NCBI GenBank assembly: GCA_900465915.1
Contig: UBKJ01000015.1
Coordinates: 109,974-173,973 of the forward strand
Direction: 5' to 3'
Length of the DNA: 64,000 nucleotides
DNA from: Hyphomicrobiales bacterium
GTDB lineage: Bacteria > Pseudomonadota > Alphaproteobacteria > Rhizobiales > Rhizobiaceae
The notes below the pieces were generated by a model. It searched no databases and was not told where the DNA came from. It saw only the letters and a list, made by a program, of their open reading frames with translations. Below are positions 44,657-52,861 of this stretch, piece after piece; the first letter of the stretch is position 1; the number at the start of each line of letters is the position of its first letter. Position numbers and translations under genes: made by a program.

Positions 44657-45250
44657 TCAGGAGCCGTGAAAACCCAGCTCCTCCTCCATGGTCTCGAAGG
44701 ACTGCTCCATGGCGTAGGCGGGCAGCAGCGGAAAGCCGAAATGGCCGTAGACCACCGACAACTGCCCCTCCGCTTGCGCCTCGCCGCCCTTGGCGATGGC
44801 GGCGACATACAGCGCCGCCGCGAGCCCGGTGCGGTCCGAGCCCGACTTGCAATGGATCAGCAGCGGCTTCGGCGCGTCGCGCATCAGCGCGATCAGCTGC
44901 CGCGACTGCTCTCGGGTCAGGGGACGGCTCGCCGACATGGTGAAGTCGACATGCTGGATGCCCAGCGCCCGCGCCGCGGCGATCTCCTCGTCGTACCATC
45001 TGATCCCCGGCTCCGGCCCGCGCAGATTGATGATGGTGCGGATGCCGTATAATTTCTTCATCGCCGCGATGCGCGCCGCGTCGGGCTGGTTGGAGCGGTA
45101 GACCTCGCCATGCACGACGGCATGGGTGTTGCCCTTGTATTGCAGCGCGTAAAGATAGGCGCCGCCCATGCTGGACGTGGCCAGGAAGGCCAGGCTCGCC
45201 ACGCCGAAGGGTCGAAAAGTCCAACGGGCGGAGTTTTTAAGAAAATCCAT
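44657..45250 (-). CDS. Membrane-anchored protein tyrosine/dual-specificity phosphatase-like protein
   Basis: A 197-residue protein with one N-terminal membrane helix (about 15-35) and a phosphatase domain. The PTP loop is HCKSGSDRTG, with nucleophile Cys134 and Arg140 in the exact CX5R spacing; the preceding GIRTIINLRGPEPG and WYDEEIAAARALGI segments match the bacterial DSP/DUF442-like group. With Arg/Lys before the helix the domain probably faces the periplasm. Substrates are not known; polysaccharide or phospholipid-type phosphates are possible. ATG 45250 is chosen; GTG 45289 is an alternative with a site too close to the start. Appears monocistronic. Confidence 0.83.
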   Translation of the reverse strand: MDFLKNSARWTFRPFGVASLAFLATSSMGGAYLYALQYKGNTHAVVHGEVYRSNQPDAARIAAMKKLYGIRTIINLRGPEPGIRWYDEEIAAARALGIQHVDFTMSASRPLTREQSRQLIALMRDAPKPLLIHCKSGSDRTGLAAALYVAAIAKGGEAQAEGQLSVVYGHFGFPLLPAYAMEQSFETMEEELGFHGS

Positions 45251-45542
45251 GGTCTGTCCGTGCCGAGACGTGGTGGAAAGGCGGATCACGTCCTCTTTTA
45301 TGCTTGGTTTGTGTCGTAATTATTGTAACATCGAGCCATGGGCCGCGCTATACAAGCATTTCCCTAGCAAATAACGACGATATATTTCATGATTTTCTGA
45401 TGAAGTTTTGCGCGCCGGCGCGGCCAGCGGCAGGTTTTTCCCGCCGTCGCGGCGTGATTCCGCCGGCTTCGGTGCTCTATTTCGATGGTTTAAGCCTCGG
45501 TTAACCATGACGCATTAGTCTTGAAACCGGATATCGAGGCGG

Positions 45543-45770
45543 ATGGCGGAGCAGGTCATGCAGCGCTACAGATTTGACGACAAGGCGATTTTGATCGAGG
45601 CGATCGTTGAACTTCTCAATCGGGGTTTCGGGCCGGACGAACTGGATCTGGTGCTGAGCCGGGTCGGCCCGGTGGACCTCGATCTGATGCACGAATGCCT
45701 GGACGAGGTCTGGAGCTACAATCACGCCCAGGCCGGGCGCGCCCAGGCCGAACATTCCATGGCGGCCTGA
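45543..45770 (+). CDS. Small hypothetical protein
   Basis: A 75-residue protein with no signal or membrane segment, predicted mostly helical (LIEAIVELLNRGFGPDELDLVL, then DLDLMHECLDEVW). Codon use fits a real gene, and a GAGGCGG site precedes ATG 45543; ATG 45558 is a shorter alternative. I do not recognise the family. It is followed by a good terminator, which supports it being an expressed unit. Confidence 0.6.
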   Translation: MAEQVMQRYRFDDKAILIEAIVELLNRGFGPDELDLVLSRVGPVDLDLMHECLDEVWSYNHAQAGRAQAEHSMAA

Positions 45771-45873
45771 CGCATTGTCATAAAGCTGCAACGCGGAGGC
45801 GCTAGTTACGCCTTATCGGGAATTCGCTTGGACCGCCGCCACGGATGAACTGGGGCGATCCGGGGGATTGTGG

Positions 45874-45898
45874 AAGGCCGGGCTCGTCCCGGCCTTTT
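45874..45898 (+). terminator. Rho-independent terminator
   Basis: AAGGCCGGG (45874-45882) pairs with CCCGGCCTT (45888-45896) with a five-base loop and ends in TTTT. It lies about 100 bases after the 75-residue gene. Confidence 0.8.
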
Positions 45899-45969
45899 CC
45901 ATTTTGAAACCCGCCATTTCCTCGCGCGCCGAACTGCCGTAAGAAAGGCTTTCGCAACGGGAGTCTTCG

Positions 45970-46278
45970 ATGATACGCCATGTCGTTCTGTTGAAATTCA
46001 GGCGCGATGTCACGCCGCAGCGCATCGACGGCCTGCTGGCCGAGGTGGCGGCGCTCAAGGACAAGATCGGCGGCATCCTCGCCGTCTCGGGCGGCGCCAA
46101 CAACAGCCCCGAAGGGCTGGAGAAAGGTTTCGCGCACGGTTTCGTCGTCGATTTCGCCGACGCGGCGGCGCGCGACGCCTATCTGCCGCATCCCGAGCAC
46201 GTCAAGGTCGGCGGCCGATTGGTCGATGCGGTGGAAGGTGGGCTCGACGGAATCCTCGTCTTCGACTACGCGGTTTAA
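45970..46278 (+). CDS. Dabb-family (stress responsive alpha/beta-barrel) protein
   Basis: A 102-residue dimeric alpha/beta-barrel protein: MIRHVVLLKFRRDVT start, GxxFVVDFADAAARDAYLPHPEH middle, ILVFDYAV end. The fold occurs in stress-response proteins and in small enzymes such as olivetolic acid cyclase; a function cannot be assigned. It has a GGGAG-like site before ATG 45970 and stands alone. Confidence 0.88.
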   Translation: MIRHVVLLKFRRDVTPQRIDGLLAEVAALKDKIGGILAVSGGANNSPEGLEKGFAHGFVVDFADAAARDAYLPHPEHVKVGGRLVDAVEGGLDGILVFDYAV

Positions 46279-46333
46279 AACATCGCCGGCAAAAGCGCGT
46301 AGCGGTTTTGCGTTCGGAAAGGGGCTTCGGCGG

Positions 46334-47296
46334 CTAGAGCAGCAGCCCGCCGACACCCATGCCGGCCAGGTCGGCGGCGGTGAGCGGCAGCCCGGCCATC
46401 AGCCGTTCGAGCACAGGGTCGAGGCTGTTGCGCCGTGCGCCGCGCGCCGAGCCGGGCGCGACCACGACGGGCTTTTCACCGAGCCGGCCCAGCACCAGGA
46501 GATTGCCGGGATCGACCGGCATGCCGACGCGCAGCACCTGGCCCCCCGCGAGCGCGATGGCGCGCGGCGCGAGGTCGGCCGCGTCCGCCACCGCCGAGGC
46601 GCTGAAGATCACCACTACGTCGCATCGCTCCGCCATGGCCCGTACGGCCCCGGCCAACGCCTCCGCCTCATGCGCCACGCGCGCCTCGCCGGCGAGCGTC
46701 CCGCCGAGGCTCAGCGCCTTTTCGGCCATCAGCTCCGCCGTGCGCTCCAGCACCGTCTCGCGGGTCGAGGCGAGCCGGGTCTGGACCAGCCCCAGCCGCG
46801 TTCCGGCGAAGGGGCGCAGGCTCAGCATCGGGCGCGGCGCGTCTTGCTCCAGCGCGCCGACCAGCGCCTCGGGGACCGCGAAGGGGATGATCTTCACCGT
46901 CGCGACCATCCGCCCGGCCTCGACGCGGGTGAAGGCGGCAAGCGTCGCCACCGAGACGCGCTCGTCGCGGGCGTTGATCGCGTCCACGCGCGTGGCGTCG
47001 GGATCGAAAAGCCCGTCCCGCAGCGCGTGAAGATTGACCCGCCCGGCCGCCGCCTCGCCGACGCCGAGACCGGGGCCGGCCAAGGCGCGGGCGATCCGCA
47101 GCGCCGCCGCGTCCTCGCCGACGTCGCCCGGTTCGAGCCGCGCCGCCAAGACCCGCCGCACGCCGGCCATGCGCAGCGCCGCGATCGCCTCGGGGCCGAG
47201 CGTCGCGCCCTTGCGCAACACGCCCTGGGCCGTCGTGACGGCTGCGGCCAATATGGCTCCCTCGGCCTCGTCCAGCGGCAATTCGCCGAAGATCAT
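46334..47296 (-). CDS. Molybdopterin-binding (MoeA/MogA-like) protein without the nucleotidyltransferase half
   Basis: A 320-residue protein that matches the N-terminal part of the rhizobial molybdopterin-binding proteins: FGELPLDEAEGAILAAAV, RLEPGDVGEDAAA, TVKIIPFAVPEALV and the closing GMGVGGLLL. In relatives I recall from Hyphomicrobiales the chain continues past this point into a MobA-like cytidylyltransferase domain (total near 530 residues). Here a stop follows GGLLL and the next gene begins 55 bases on in the opposite strand, so the second half is absent. The remaining domain could still bind cofactor for xanthine-oxidase-type enzymes. ATG 47296 fits the family start; 47314 is possible. 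Confidence 0.82.
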   Translation of the reverse strand: MIFGELPLDEAEGAILAAAVTTAQGVLRKGATLGPEAIAALRMAGVRRVLAARLEPGDVGEDAAALRIARALAGPGLGVGEAAAGRVNLHALRDGLFDPDATRVDAINARDERVSVATLAAFTRVEAGRMVATVKIIPFAVPEALVGALEQDAPRPMLSLRPFAGTRLGLVQTRLASTRETVLERTAELMAEKALSLGGTLAGEARVAHEAEALAGAVRAMAERCDVVVIFSASAVADAADLAPRAIALAGGQVLRVGMPVDPGNLLVLGRLGEKPVVVAPGSARGARRNSLDPVLERLMAGLPLTAADLAGMGVGGLLL

Positions 47297-47623
47297 GCGC
47301 TCTCGCTCCATCACAATCCGGTTATCGCCCGCCGCCTCCCTTGCGGTCTTCGGCGCGGGAAGGCTAGAGCGGCGCCTGTCCGAAGGAATCGCCCAGGCCC
47401 CTCATCCCCTTGTATCCCCGCATCGCCGCGCCGCCAAACGGCTTCCTGCGGCCGCCTTCGAGGGCACCGTCCCCGTCCGCAGCCCTTCCCGCCGCGCGAC
47501 AAACTGACGGGTGACAAACGGAATCTTTCCATATAACAGGCATTTCGGAATTTTCAGAAATTACCGAAATGTGAAATAACCATGCGCCGTCGCCGACGCG
47601 CCGCGCGCAGGATGGAAAGACAA
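47297..47623. other. Intergenic stretch between moeA-like gene and cyoA
   Basis: About 327 bases between divergent genes with no convincing coding frame. The end near cyoA is A/T-rich and holds the dyad at 47542-47570; a loose promoter match (GTGACA at 47511, TATAAC at 47532) has a short 15-base spacer. The middle is C-rich and shows nothing clear. Confidence 0.4.
47542..47570. promoter_or_regulatory. Interrupted dyad upstream of cyoABCD
   Basis: ATTTCGG (47542-47548) and CCGAAAT (47564-47570) are perfect seven-base inverted arms separated by 15 bases. The spacing would place two half-sites on one face of the helix. It may bind a regulator of the oxidase operon, such as an oxygen- or iron-responsive one, but the factor cannot be named. 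Confidence 0.45.
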
Positions 47624-48661
47624 ATGAAACACCTGAAACACGGCGCCCCCCGGACGATGCTCTCGTTCGCCGTGCTCGCCCTGACGGCGCTTCTGGCCGG
47701 CTGCGAGCAGCAGGTCCTGCTCTCCCCCAAGGGGCAGGTCGGCGTGCAGGAGCGCGACCTCATGCTGTTCGCGACGGGCGTCATGCTGCTCGTCGTGTTG
47801 CCCGTCATCTTCATGACGCTGTTCTTCGCCTGGCGCTACCGCTCCACCAACGAGAAGGCCGACTACCAGCCCGACTGGCACCACTCCACCCGGATCGAGC
47901 TGGTCGTCTGGCTCATCCCGCTCGTCATCATCGTCGTGCTGGGCGCCATCACCTGGATGGGCTCGCACCGCCTCGACCCCTACCGCCCGCTGGAGACGCC
48001 GGCGACGGCGACCATGAAGCCGCTCAACGTCGAGGTCGTCTCGCTCGACTGGAAATGGCTGTTCATCTATCCCGACCAGGGGGTCGCCAGCGTCAACGAA
48101 ATGGCGGCGCCCGTCGGCGTGCCGATCAATTTCAAGCTCACCTCCAGCAGCATGATGAACTCCTTCTTCATCCCGGAGCTGGGCGGGCAGGTCTACACCA
48201 TGCCCGGCATGCGGACCGCGCTGCACCTGATCGCCGACCACGCCGGCGACTATGACGGCATCTCGGCCAATTTCAGCGGCCAGGGCTTCGCCCAGATGCG
48301 CTTCAAGGCGCATGCGCTCGACCAGGCCGGCTTCGACAAATGGGTGGCCGACGCCAAGGCCGGCGGGCAGGTGCTCGACCGCGCCCGCTACGCCTCGCTG
48401 GTCCAGCCGAGCGAAAGCCACCCCGTGCAGCATTTCGCGCTCGCCGACGCAACCCTGTTCCACGATATCCTCAACCGCTGCTGGGACGGCAAGTCCGTCT
48501 GCGCCGACGAGGAGATGCATCGCCAGGCGATGCAGAGGCAGGCGCGCGCCGCGCTGCGCCGCTCCGCGCCGGTGGATTTCAGCCGCTGGGCCGACGACGT
48601 CATCTGCGCCGTGCGGCCGGAGCGCCTCACGCAGCTCGAAACGCCGCAGTCTGAAAACTGA
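47624..48661 (+). CDS. cyoA: Cytochrome bo3 ubiquinol oxidase subunit II
   Basis: A 345-residue lipoprotein subunit. Signal with lipobox LAGC (lipidated Cys27), then two membrane helices (about 46-66 and 88-108) and a cupredoxin-like periplasmic domain that lacks Cu-A ligands, as in quinol oxidases. SLDWKWLFIYPDQGVASVNE is diagnostic of CyoA. ATG 47624 (GGAAAG four bases upstream) gives a normal signal peptide; two upstream in-frame starts would add only Arg-rich residues. First gene of cyoABCD. Confidence 0.95.
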   Translation: MKHLKHGAPRTMLSFAVLALTALLAGCEQQVLLSPKGQVGVQERDLMLFATGVMLLVVLPVIFMTLFFAWRYRSTNEKADYQPDWHHSTRIELVVWLIPLVIIVVLGAITWMGSHRLDPYRPLETPATATMKPLNVEVVSLDWKWLFIYPDQGVASVNEMAAPVGVPINFKLTSSSMMNSFFIPELGGQVYTMPGMRTALHLIADHAGDYDGISANFSGQGFAQMRFKAHALDQAGFDKWVADAKAGGQVLDRARYASLVQPSESHPVQHFALADATLFHDILNRCWDGKSVCADEEMHRQAMQRQARAALRRSAPVDFSRWADDVICAVRPERLTQLETPQSEN

Positions 48662-48718
48662 CGGGCGCGCGCCGCATCCTCCCAAGCGGCGCATCGCGCT
48701 CCAATCAAAGCAGAAAAC

Positions 48719-50698
48719 ATGTTCGGAAAACTAACGCTCGACGCGATACCGTTCCACGAGCCGATCATCATGGTCACCCTGACCGCGGTGGCGCTCGGCG
48801 GTCTCGCCATCCTCGCCGCCATCACCTGGCTTCGCCTGTGGGCGCCGCTGTGGAAGGACTGGCTCACCTCCGTCGACCACAAGCGCATCGGCGTCATGTA
48901 TATCGTCTTGGCGCTGGTCATGCTGTTCCGCGGCTTCTCCGACGCGGTGATGATGCGCGCCCAGCAGGCGCTCGCCTCCGGCGCGAACGCCGGCTTCCTG
49001 CCCGCGCATCACTACGACCAGATCTTCACCGCCCATGGCGTGATCATGATCTTCTTCGTCGCCATGCCCTTCGTGGTCGGCCTCATGAACTTCGTCGTGC
49101 CCCTGCAGATCGGCGCGCGCGACGTGGCCTTCCCCTATCTCAACTCGCTCAGCTTCTGGCTGACGGTGGCGGGCGCGGTCCTGGTCAACGTCTCGCTCGG
49201 CGTCGGCGAATTCGCCAAGACCGGCTGGCTGGCCTATCCGCCGCTGTCGGGCAAGGAATTCAGCCCCGACGTCGGCATGGATTATTATCTGTGGTCGCTG
49301 CAGATCTCGGGCATGGGCACGCTGCTTTCGGGCGTCAACCTGATCGCCACCATCATCAAGATGCGCGCCCCCGGCATGAGCATGATGCGCGTGCCCGTCT
49401 TCACCTGGACGGCGCTGTGCTCCAACGTGCTGATCGTCGCCGCCTTCCCGATCCTCACCGTCAGCCTGTCGCTGCTGACGCTTGACCGCTACCTCGATTT
49501 CCACTTCTTCACCAACGAGGCCGGCGGCAACCCGATGATGTATATCAACCTCATCTGGATCTGGGGCCACCCGGAGGTCTATATCCTCGTCCTGCCCGCC
49601 TTCGGCGTCTTCTCGGAGATCGTCGCCACCTTCTCGGGCAAGCGGCTGTTCGGCTATGTGTCGATGGTCTACGCCACGGTGGCGATCACCGTCCTGTCCT
49701 TCCTCGTCTGGGCGCATCACTTCTTCACCATGGGCGGCGGGCCGAGCGTCAATTCGTTCTTCGGCATCTCCACCATGATCATCTCGATCCCCACCGGGGC
49801 CAAGGTCTTCAACTGGCTCTTCACCATGTACAAGGGCCGCGTGCGGCTGGAGACGCCGGTCATGTGGACCATCGGCTTCATGTGCACCTTCGTCGTCGGC
49901 GGCATGACCGGCGTCATGCTCGCCATTCCGCCGGCCGATTTCGTGCTGCACAATTCGGTGTTCCTGATCGCCCATTTCCACAACGTCATCATCTCGGGCG
50001 TGCTGTTCGGCTGCTTCGCGGGGCTCACCTACTGGTTCCCCAAGGCCTTCGGCTTCAAGCTCGACGAGCGGCTCGGCAAATGCGCCTTCTGGTGCTGGCT
50101 GGTCGGCTTCATCCTCGCCTTCATGCCGCTCTACATCCTCGGCCTGATGGGCATGACGCGCCGCCTCAACCACACCGAAAACCCCGCCTGGCACATTTAT
50201 CTCGTCGTGGCGGCGGTGGGCGTGGCGGTGGTCGCCTGCGGCATCCTCTGCCAGGTGCTGCAGATCGTGGTGTCGATCCGCAATCGCGAAAAGCTGCGCG
50301 ACGATCTCGGCGACAGCTGGGGCTCGGGCCGCACGCTCGAATGGTCGATCGCCTCGCCGCCGCCCTTCTACAATTTCGCCGAGACGCCGCATGTGCGCGA
50401 CCACGACGCCTGGTGGGACATGAAGCAGAGCGGCTATGTGCGCCGGACGGAGAAATTCGCCCGCATCCACATGCCGCACAACACCGCCACGGGCTTCCTG
50501 ATCGGCATGGTCTCGATCCCCTTCGGCTTCGCCATGATCTGGCACATCTGGTGGCTGGCCATCGCCGCCGCCGTCGCCATGCTCGCCGTCGCCGTCGGGC
50601 ATTCCTTCAACAATGACAGGGACTATTACGTCCCGGCCGACGAGGTGCAGCGCGTCGAGGACATGCGCACCCGGCGGCTGACGGCTCGGGAGGCTTGA
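48719..50698 (+). CDS. cyoB: Cytochrome bo3 ubiquinol oxidase subunit I
   Basis: A 659-residue haem-copper oxidase subunit with about fifteen membrane helices. Metal ligands are visible: the low-spin haem His in [11 protein letters not shown], the Cu-B His and cross-linked Tyr in WGHPEVYI, the His pair in VWAHHFFT, and the haem His pair in [10 protein letters not shown]. It reduces oxygen to water with electrons from ubiquinol and pumps protons. ATG at 48719 is 57 bases after cyoA. Confidence 0.97.
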   Translation: MFGKLTLDAIPFHEPIIMVTLTAVALGGLAILAAITWLRLWAPLWKDWLTSVDHKRIGVMYIVLALVMLFRGFSDAVMMRAQQALASGANAGFLPAHHYDQIFTAHGVIMIFFVAMPFVVGLMNFVVPLQIGARDVAFPYLNSLSFWLTVAGAVLVNVSLGVGEFAKTGWLAYPPLSGKEFSPDVGMDYYLWSLQISGMGTLLSGVNLIATIIKMRAPGMSMMRVPVFTWTALCSNVLIVAAFPILTVSLSLLTLDRYLDFHFFTNEAGGNPMMYINLIWIWGHPEVYILVLPAFGVFSEIVATFSGKRLFGYVSMVYATVAITVLSFLVWAHHFFTMGGGPSVNSFFGISTMIISIPTGAKVFNWLFTMYKGRVRLETPVMWTIGFMCTFVVGGMTGVMLAIPPADFVLHNSVFLIAHFHNVIISGVLFGCFAGLTYWFPKAFGFKLDERLGKCAFWCWLVGFILAFMPLYILGLMGMTRRLNHTENPAWHIYLVVAAVGVAVVACGILCQVLQIVVSIRNREKLRDDLGDSWGSGRTLEWSIASPPPFYNFAETPHVRDHDAWWDMKQSGYVRRTEKFARIHMPHNTATGFLIGMVSIPFGFAMIWHIWWLAIAAAVAMLAVAVGHSFNNDRDYYVPADEVQRVEDMRTRRLTAREA

Positions 50699-50703
50699 TA
50701 TCC

Positions 50704-51333
50704 ATGAGCACCGCCACGCATAGCGCCGCCCCTTTTCTGGGCGGAAACGACCATCCGGCCCATGAGGACCACCACGAGGCCGGCCCGACCACGCTGATCG
50801 GCTTCTGGATCTACCTGATGAGCGACTGCGTCCTGTTCTCGGGCGTCTTCGCCACCTACGCCGTGCTCGCGCATCAATATGCCGGCGGGCCGAGCGGCCA
50901 TGAATTGTTCGACCTCAAATTCGTGCTGGCCGAAACCATGCTGCTCCTGGTGTCGAGCCTGACCTACGGCCTCGCCACGCTGGCCATGAACGCCGACAAC
51001 CGCGCCGGCGTGCTGCGCTGGCTCGGCGTCACCTTCCTGCTCGGCGCGGGCTTCCTCGGCATGGAGCTCTACGAGTTCCACCACATGATCGCCGAGGGCG
51101 CCGGCCCCGACCGCAGCGCCTTCCTGTCCGGTTTCTTCACGCTGGTCGGCACGCACGGCCTGCATATCACCTCGGGCCTGATCTGGATCCTGGTCCTGTC
51201 GGCGCAATTGCTGCGCGACGGGCTCAGCGAGAAAAACCGCACCCGCGTCATGTGCCTCAGCTTGTTCTGGCACTTTCTCGACATCATCTGGATCGGCGTC
51301 TTCACCCTCGTTTACCTGATGGGAGTCCTGTGA
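50704..51333 (+). CDS. cyoC: Cytochrome bo3 ubiquinol oxidase subunit III
   Basis: A 209-residue five-helix subunit. An N-terminal His-rich soluble segment ([12 protein letters not shown]) leads to the family block [25 protein letters not shown]. It stabilises subunit I in the membrane. ATG 50704 is chosen over an in-frame TTG at 50695. The stop overlaps the cyoD start by one base (TGATG). Confidence 0.96.
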   Translation: MSTATHSAAPFLGGNDHPAHEDHHEAGPTTLIGFWIYLMSDCVLFSGVFATYAVLAHQYAGGPSGHELFDLKFVLAETMLLLVSSLTYGLATLAMNADNRAGVLRWLGVTFLLGAGFLGMELYEFHHMIAEGAGPDRSAFLSGFFTLVGTHGLHITSGLIWILVLSAQLLRDGLSEKNRTRVMCLSLFWHFLDIIWIGVFTLVYLMGVL

Positions 51334-51695
51334 TGGCCAACCACAATCACGGCGCCCAGGCCGCGCACGGCAGCCTGAAATCCTACCTGATCGGCTTCGC
51401 GCTGGCGATCGTGCTCACCCTCGTCCCCTTCGGCCTGGCGATGGGCGGCTATTTCTCGCCCGCCGTCACCGCGGGCGTGGTGCTCGCTATCGCGGCCGTG
51501 CAGATCGTCGTGCACCTGATCTATTTCCTGCATATCGATCCCAAGTCCGAGGGCGGCTGGAACATGATCGCGCTGGTCTTCACCGGCGTCATCCTGGTGA
51601 TCGTGCTGGCCGGCTCCATCTGGACCATGCAGCATCTCAACGACAACATGATGCCGATGTCGATGAGCCCGGCCGACGCCCGCAACCTGCCCTGA
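51333..51695 (+). CDS. cyoD: Cytochrome bo3 ubiquinol oxidase subunit IV
   Basis: A 120-residue three-helix subunit with the family segments SLKSYLIGFALAIVLT and VVHLIYFLHID. It assists Cu-B site assembly. It ends the operon; a haem O synthase gene (cyoE) is not present downstream, so that enzyme must be encoded elsewhere. Confidence 0.95.
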   Translation: MANHNHGAQAAHGSLKSYLIGFALAIVLTLVPFGLAMGGYFSPAVTAGVVLAIAAVQIVVHLIYFLHIDPKSEGGWNMIALVFTGVILVIVLAGSIWTMQHLNDNMMPMSMSPADARNLP

Positions 51696-51718
51696 CGGCG
51701 TCGCCTGTCCTCCTTTGC

Positions 51719-51751
51719 AAAGCGCTCCGGTCCCGGCCGGGGCGCTTTTTC
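51719..51751 (+). terminator. Terminator of the cyo operon
   Basis: AAAGCGC-T-CCGG pairs with CCGG-G-GCGCTTT around a TCCCGG loop, followed by a run of five T and CTTTG. It begins 23 bases after the cyoD stop. Confidence 0.85.
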
Positions 51752-51766
51752 TTTGCGCAGATCGTA

Positions 51767-51809
51767 GTAATTTACAGTTTTCCATAAATCGCCTCAGGTA
51801 AAATTTACC
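51767..51809. promoter_or_regulatory. Two related A/T-rich palindromes upstream of the SH3-domain gene
   Basis: GTAATTTAC (51767-51775) and GGTAAAATTTACC (51797-51809) share a GTAA...TTAC core and lie 31 bases apart centre to centre, about three helical turns. They sit in a strongly A/T-rich stretch (51760-51900) before the SH3-domain gene; a plausible promoter follows with TTGTAT at 51827 and TATCAT at 51849 (16-base spacer). Confidence 0.45.
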
Positions 51810-51900
51810 ATCTATACAGCATTAGTTTGTATCACCCATGAATTGGCGTATCATCGCATCCTGTATTTTAAGTCATATTGAATGTATTTCGGAGGTTATC

Positions 51901-52473
51901 ATGTCTTGTCTGAAATGGAGCCACAGGATCGTCTTCGGCGTCGCGCTGGCGGCGGCCTGCCTCGTTCTGCCCACGCTTGTCCAAGCCGCGCCCGCCACGC
52001 TTTCGGCTACGGTCAACGTACGCGGCGGCCCGGGCGCCGGCTATCCGCGCCTCACCACCTTTCCGGCCTGGACGCGCGTCGACGCCGGGCCGTGCCGCTA
52101 CGGCTGGTGCCGCATCCGCCTCGCCGGCGGCTATGACGGCTGGGTGTCGGGCCGTTACGTGAACTTCGGCTATGACGGTCCGCGCTCCAACACCACCATC
52201 GTTCTCGGCGGCGGCTGGGGGCCGGAGCTGGGCCCGTACTGGGGTCCCTATTGGGGATCGGGCTGGAACGGCGGGCCCTATTACAATGGCGGCTGCGGCT
52301 GGCGCTGCCGGCCGCACGGTCCGCGCCACGGCTGGAACCCGCATCGCCGCGGCCCGAACTGGGGCGACGGCTGGAATCCGCGCTGGGGCGTCGGCCCGGT
52401 CATTCCCCGCCGCGGCGACGGCCCGCATCGTAGCGGCTTTCCGAACTGGCGCGGCCATCACGGCGGACGCTGA
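51901..52473 (+). CDS. Exported SH3-domain protein with Gly/Trp/Arg-rich tail
   Basis: A 190-residue exported protein. A Sec signal ending LVQA (about 1-30) precedes a bacterial SH3 domain (about 31-85; TVNVRGGPGAGYPRLTTFPAW...GWVSGRYV), a fold that binds cell wall peptides. The second half (95-190) is low-complexity, built from Gly, Trp, Pro, Arg, His and Tyr with repeated GW and WNP-like units, and contains one Cys pair (CGWRC). CGGAGG nine bases before ATG 51901 gives the start. It probably acts at the cell wall or outer surface; the role of the tail is not known. Confidence 0.85.
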   Translation: MSCLKWSHRIVFGVALAAACLVLPTLVQAAPATLSATVNVRGGPGAGYPRLTTFPAWTRVDAGPCRYGWCRIRLAGGYDGWVSGRYVNFGYDGPRSNTTIVLGGGWGPELGPYWGPYWGSGWNGGPYYNGGCGWRCRPHGPRHGWNPHRRGPNWGDGWNPRWGVGPVIPRRGDGPHRSGFPNWRGHHGGR

Positions 52474-52861
52474 CCCGGACATCGGGCCTTCCTCCTCCCC
52501 TCGGGCCCGATGCGCGGCCCGCCGGACATCCCTTCCCGGCGGGCCGCACCTGTTCATCCATTCTTAACCATGCCGCTTAACCGCGCATTGACCTAAATGT
52601 TCCAGATTGGCGCATGATCGACACGACCCGCGGCGCGGCCCGCAACAGGGGCGTCGCGACGGGGGCGGGACCGGGAATTCCTTACGATTCGCAACCTTTC
52701 GCGCACGCAGCCGTTGCGAAGCCGTAGGCGGCGGGACGCGCCGGTGGAATCTCGGGCTTGGCCTGCCGGCCCCTCTATGCTAGGTCCTGAACAGTCCTGG
52801 GATGGGGGGAACGAACGGGGCCGCCGGGCGCCGAACAGACAGGAAGCGGACAATCGCGCGC
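52474..52861. other. Intergenic stretch between SH3 gene and tamA
   Basis: About 390 bases without a convincing gene. A strong GCGGCCCGCCGG/CCGGCGGGCCGC hairpin at 52514-52547 lies 40 bases after the SH3 gene but has no T run, so it is a weak terminator. Further on, TTGACC near 52588 could be a -35 element for tamA, without a clear -10 partner. An upstream in-frame ATG at 52802 could extend tamA. Confidence 0.4.
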
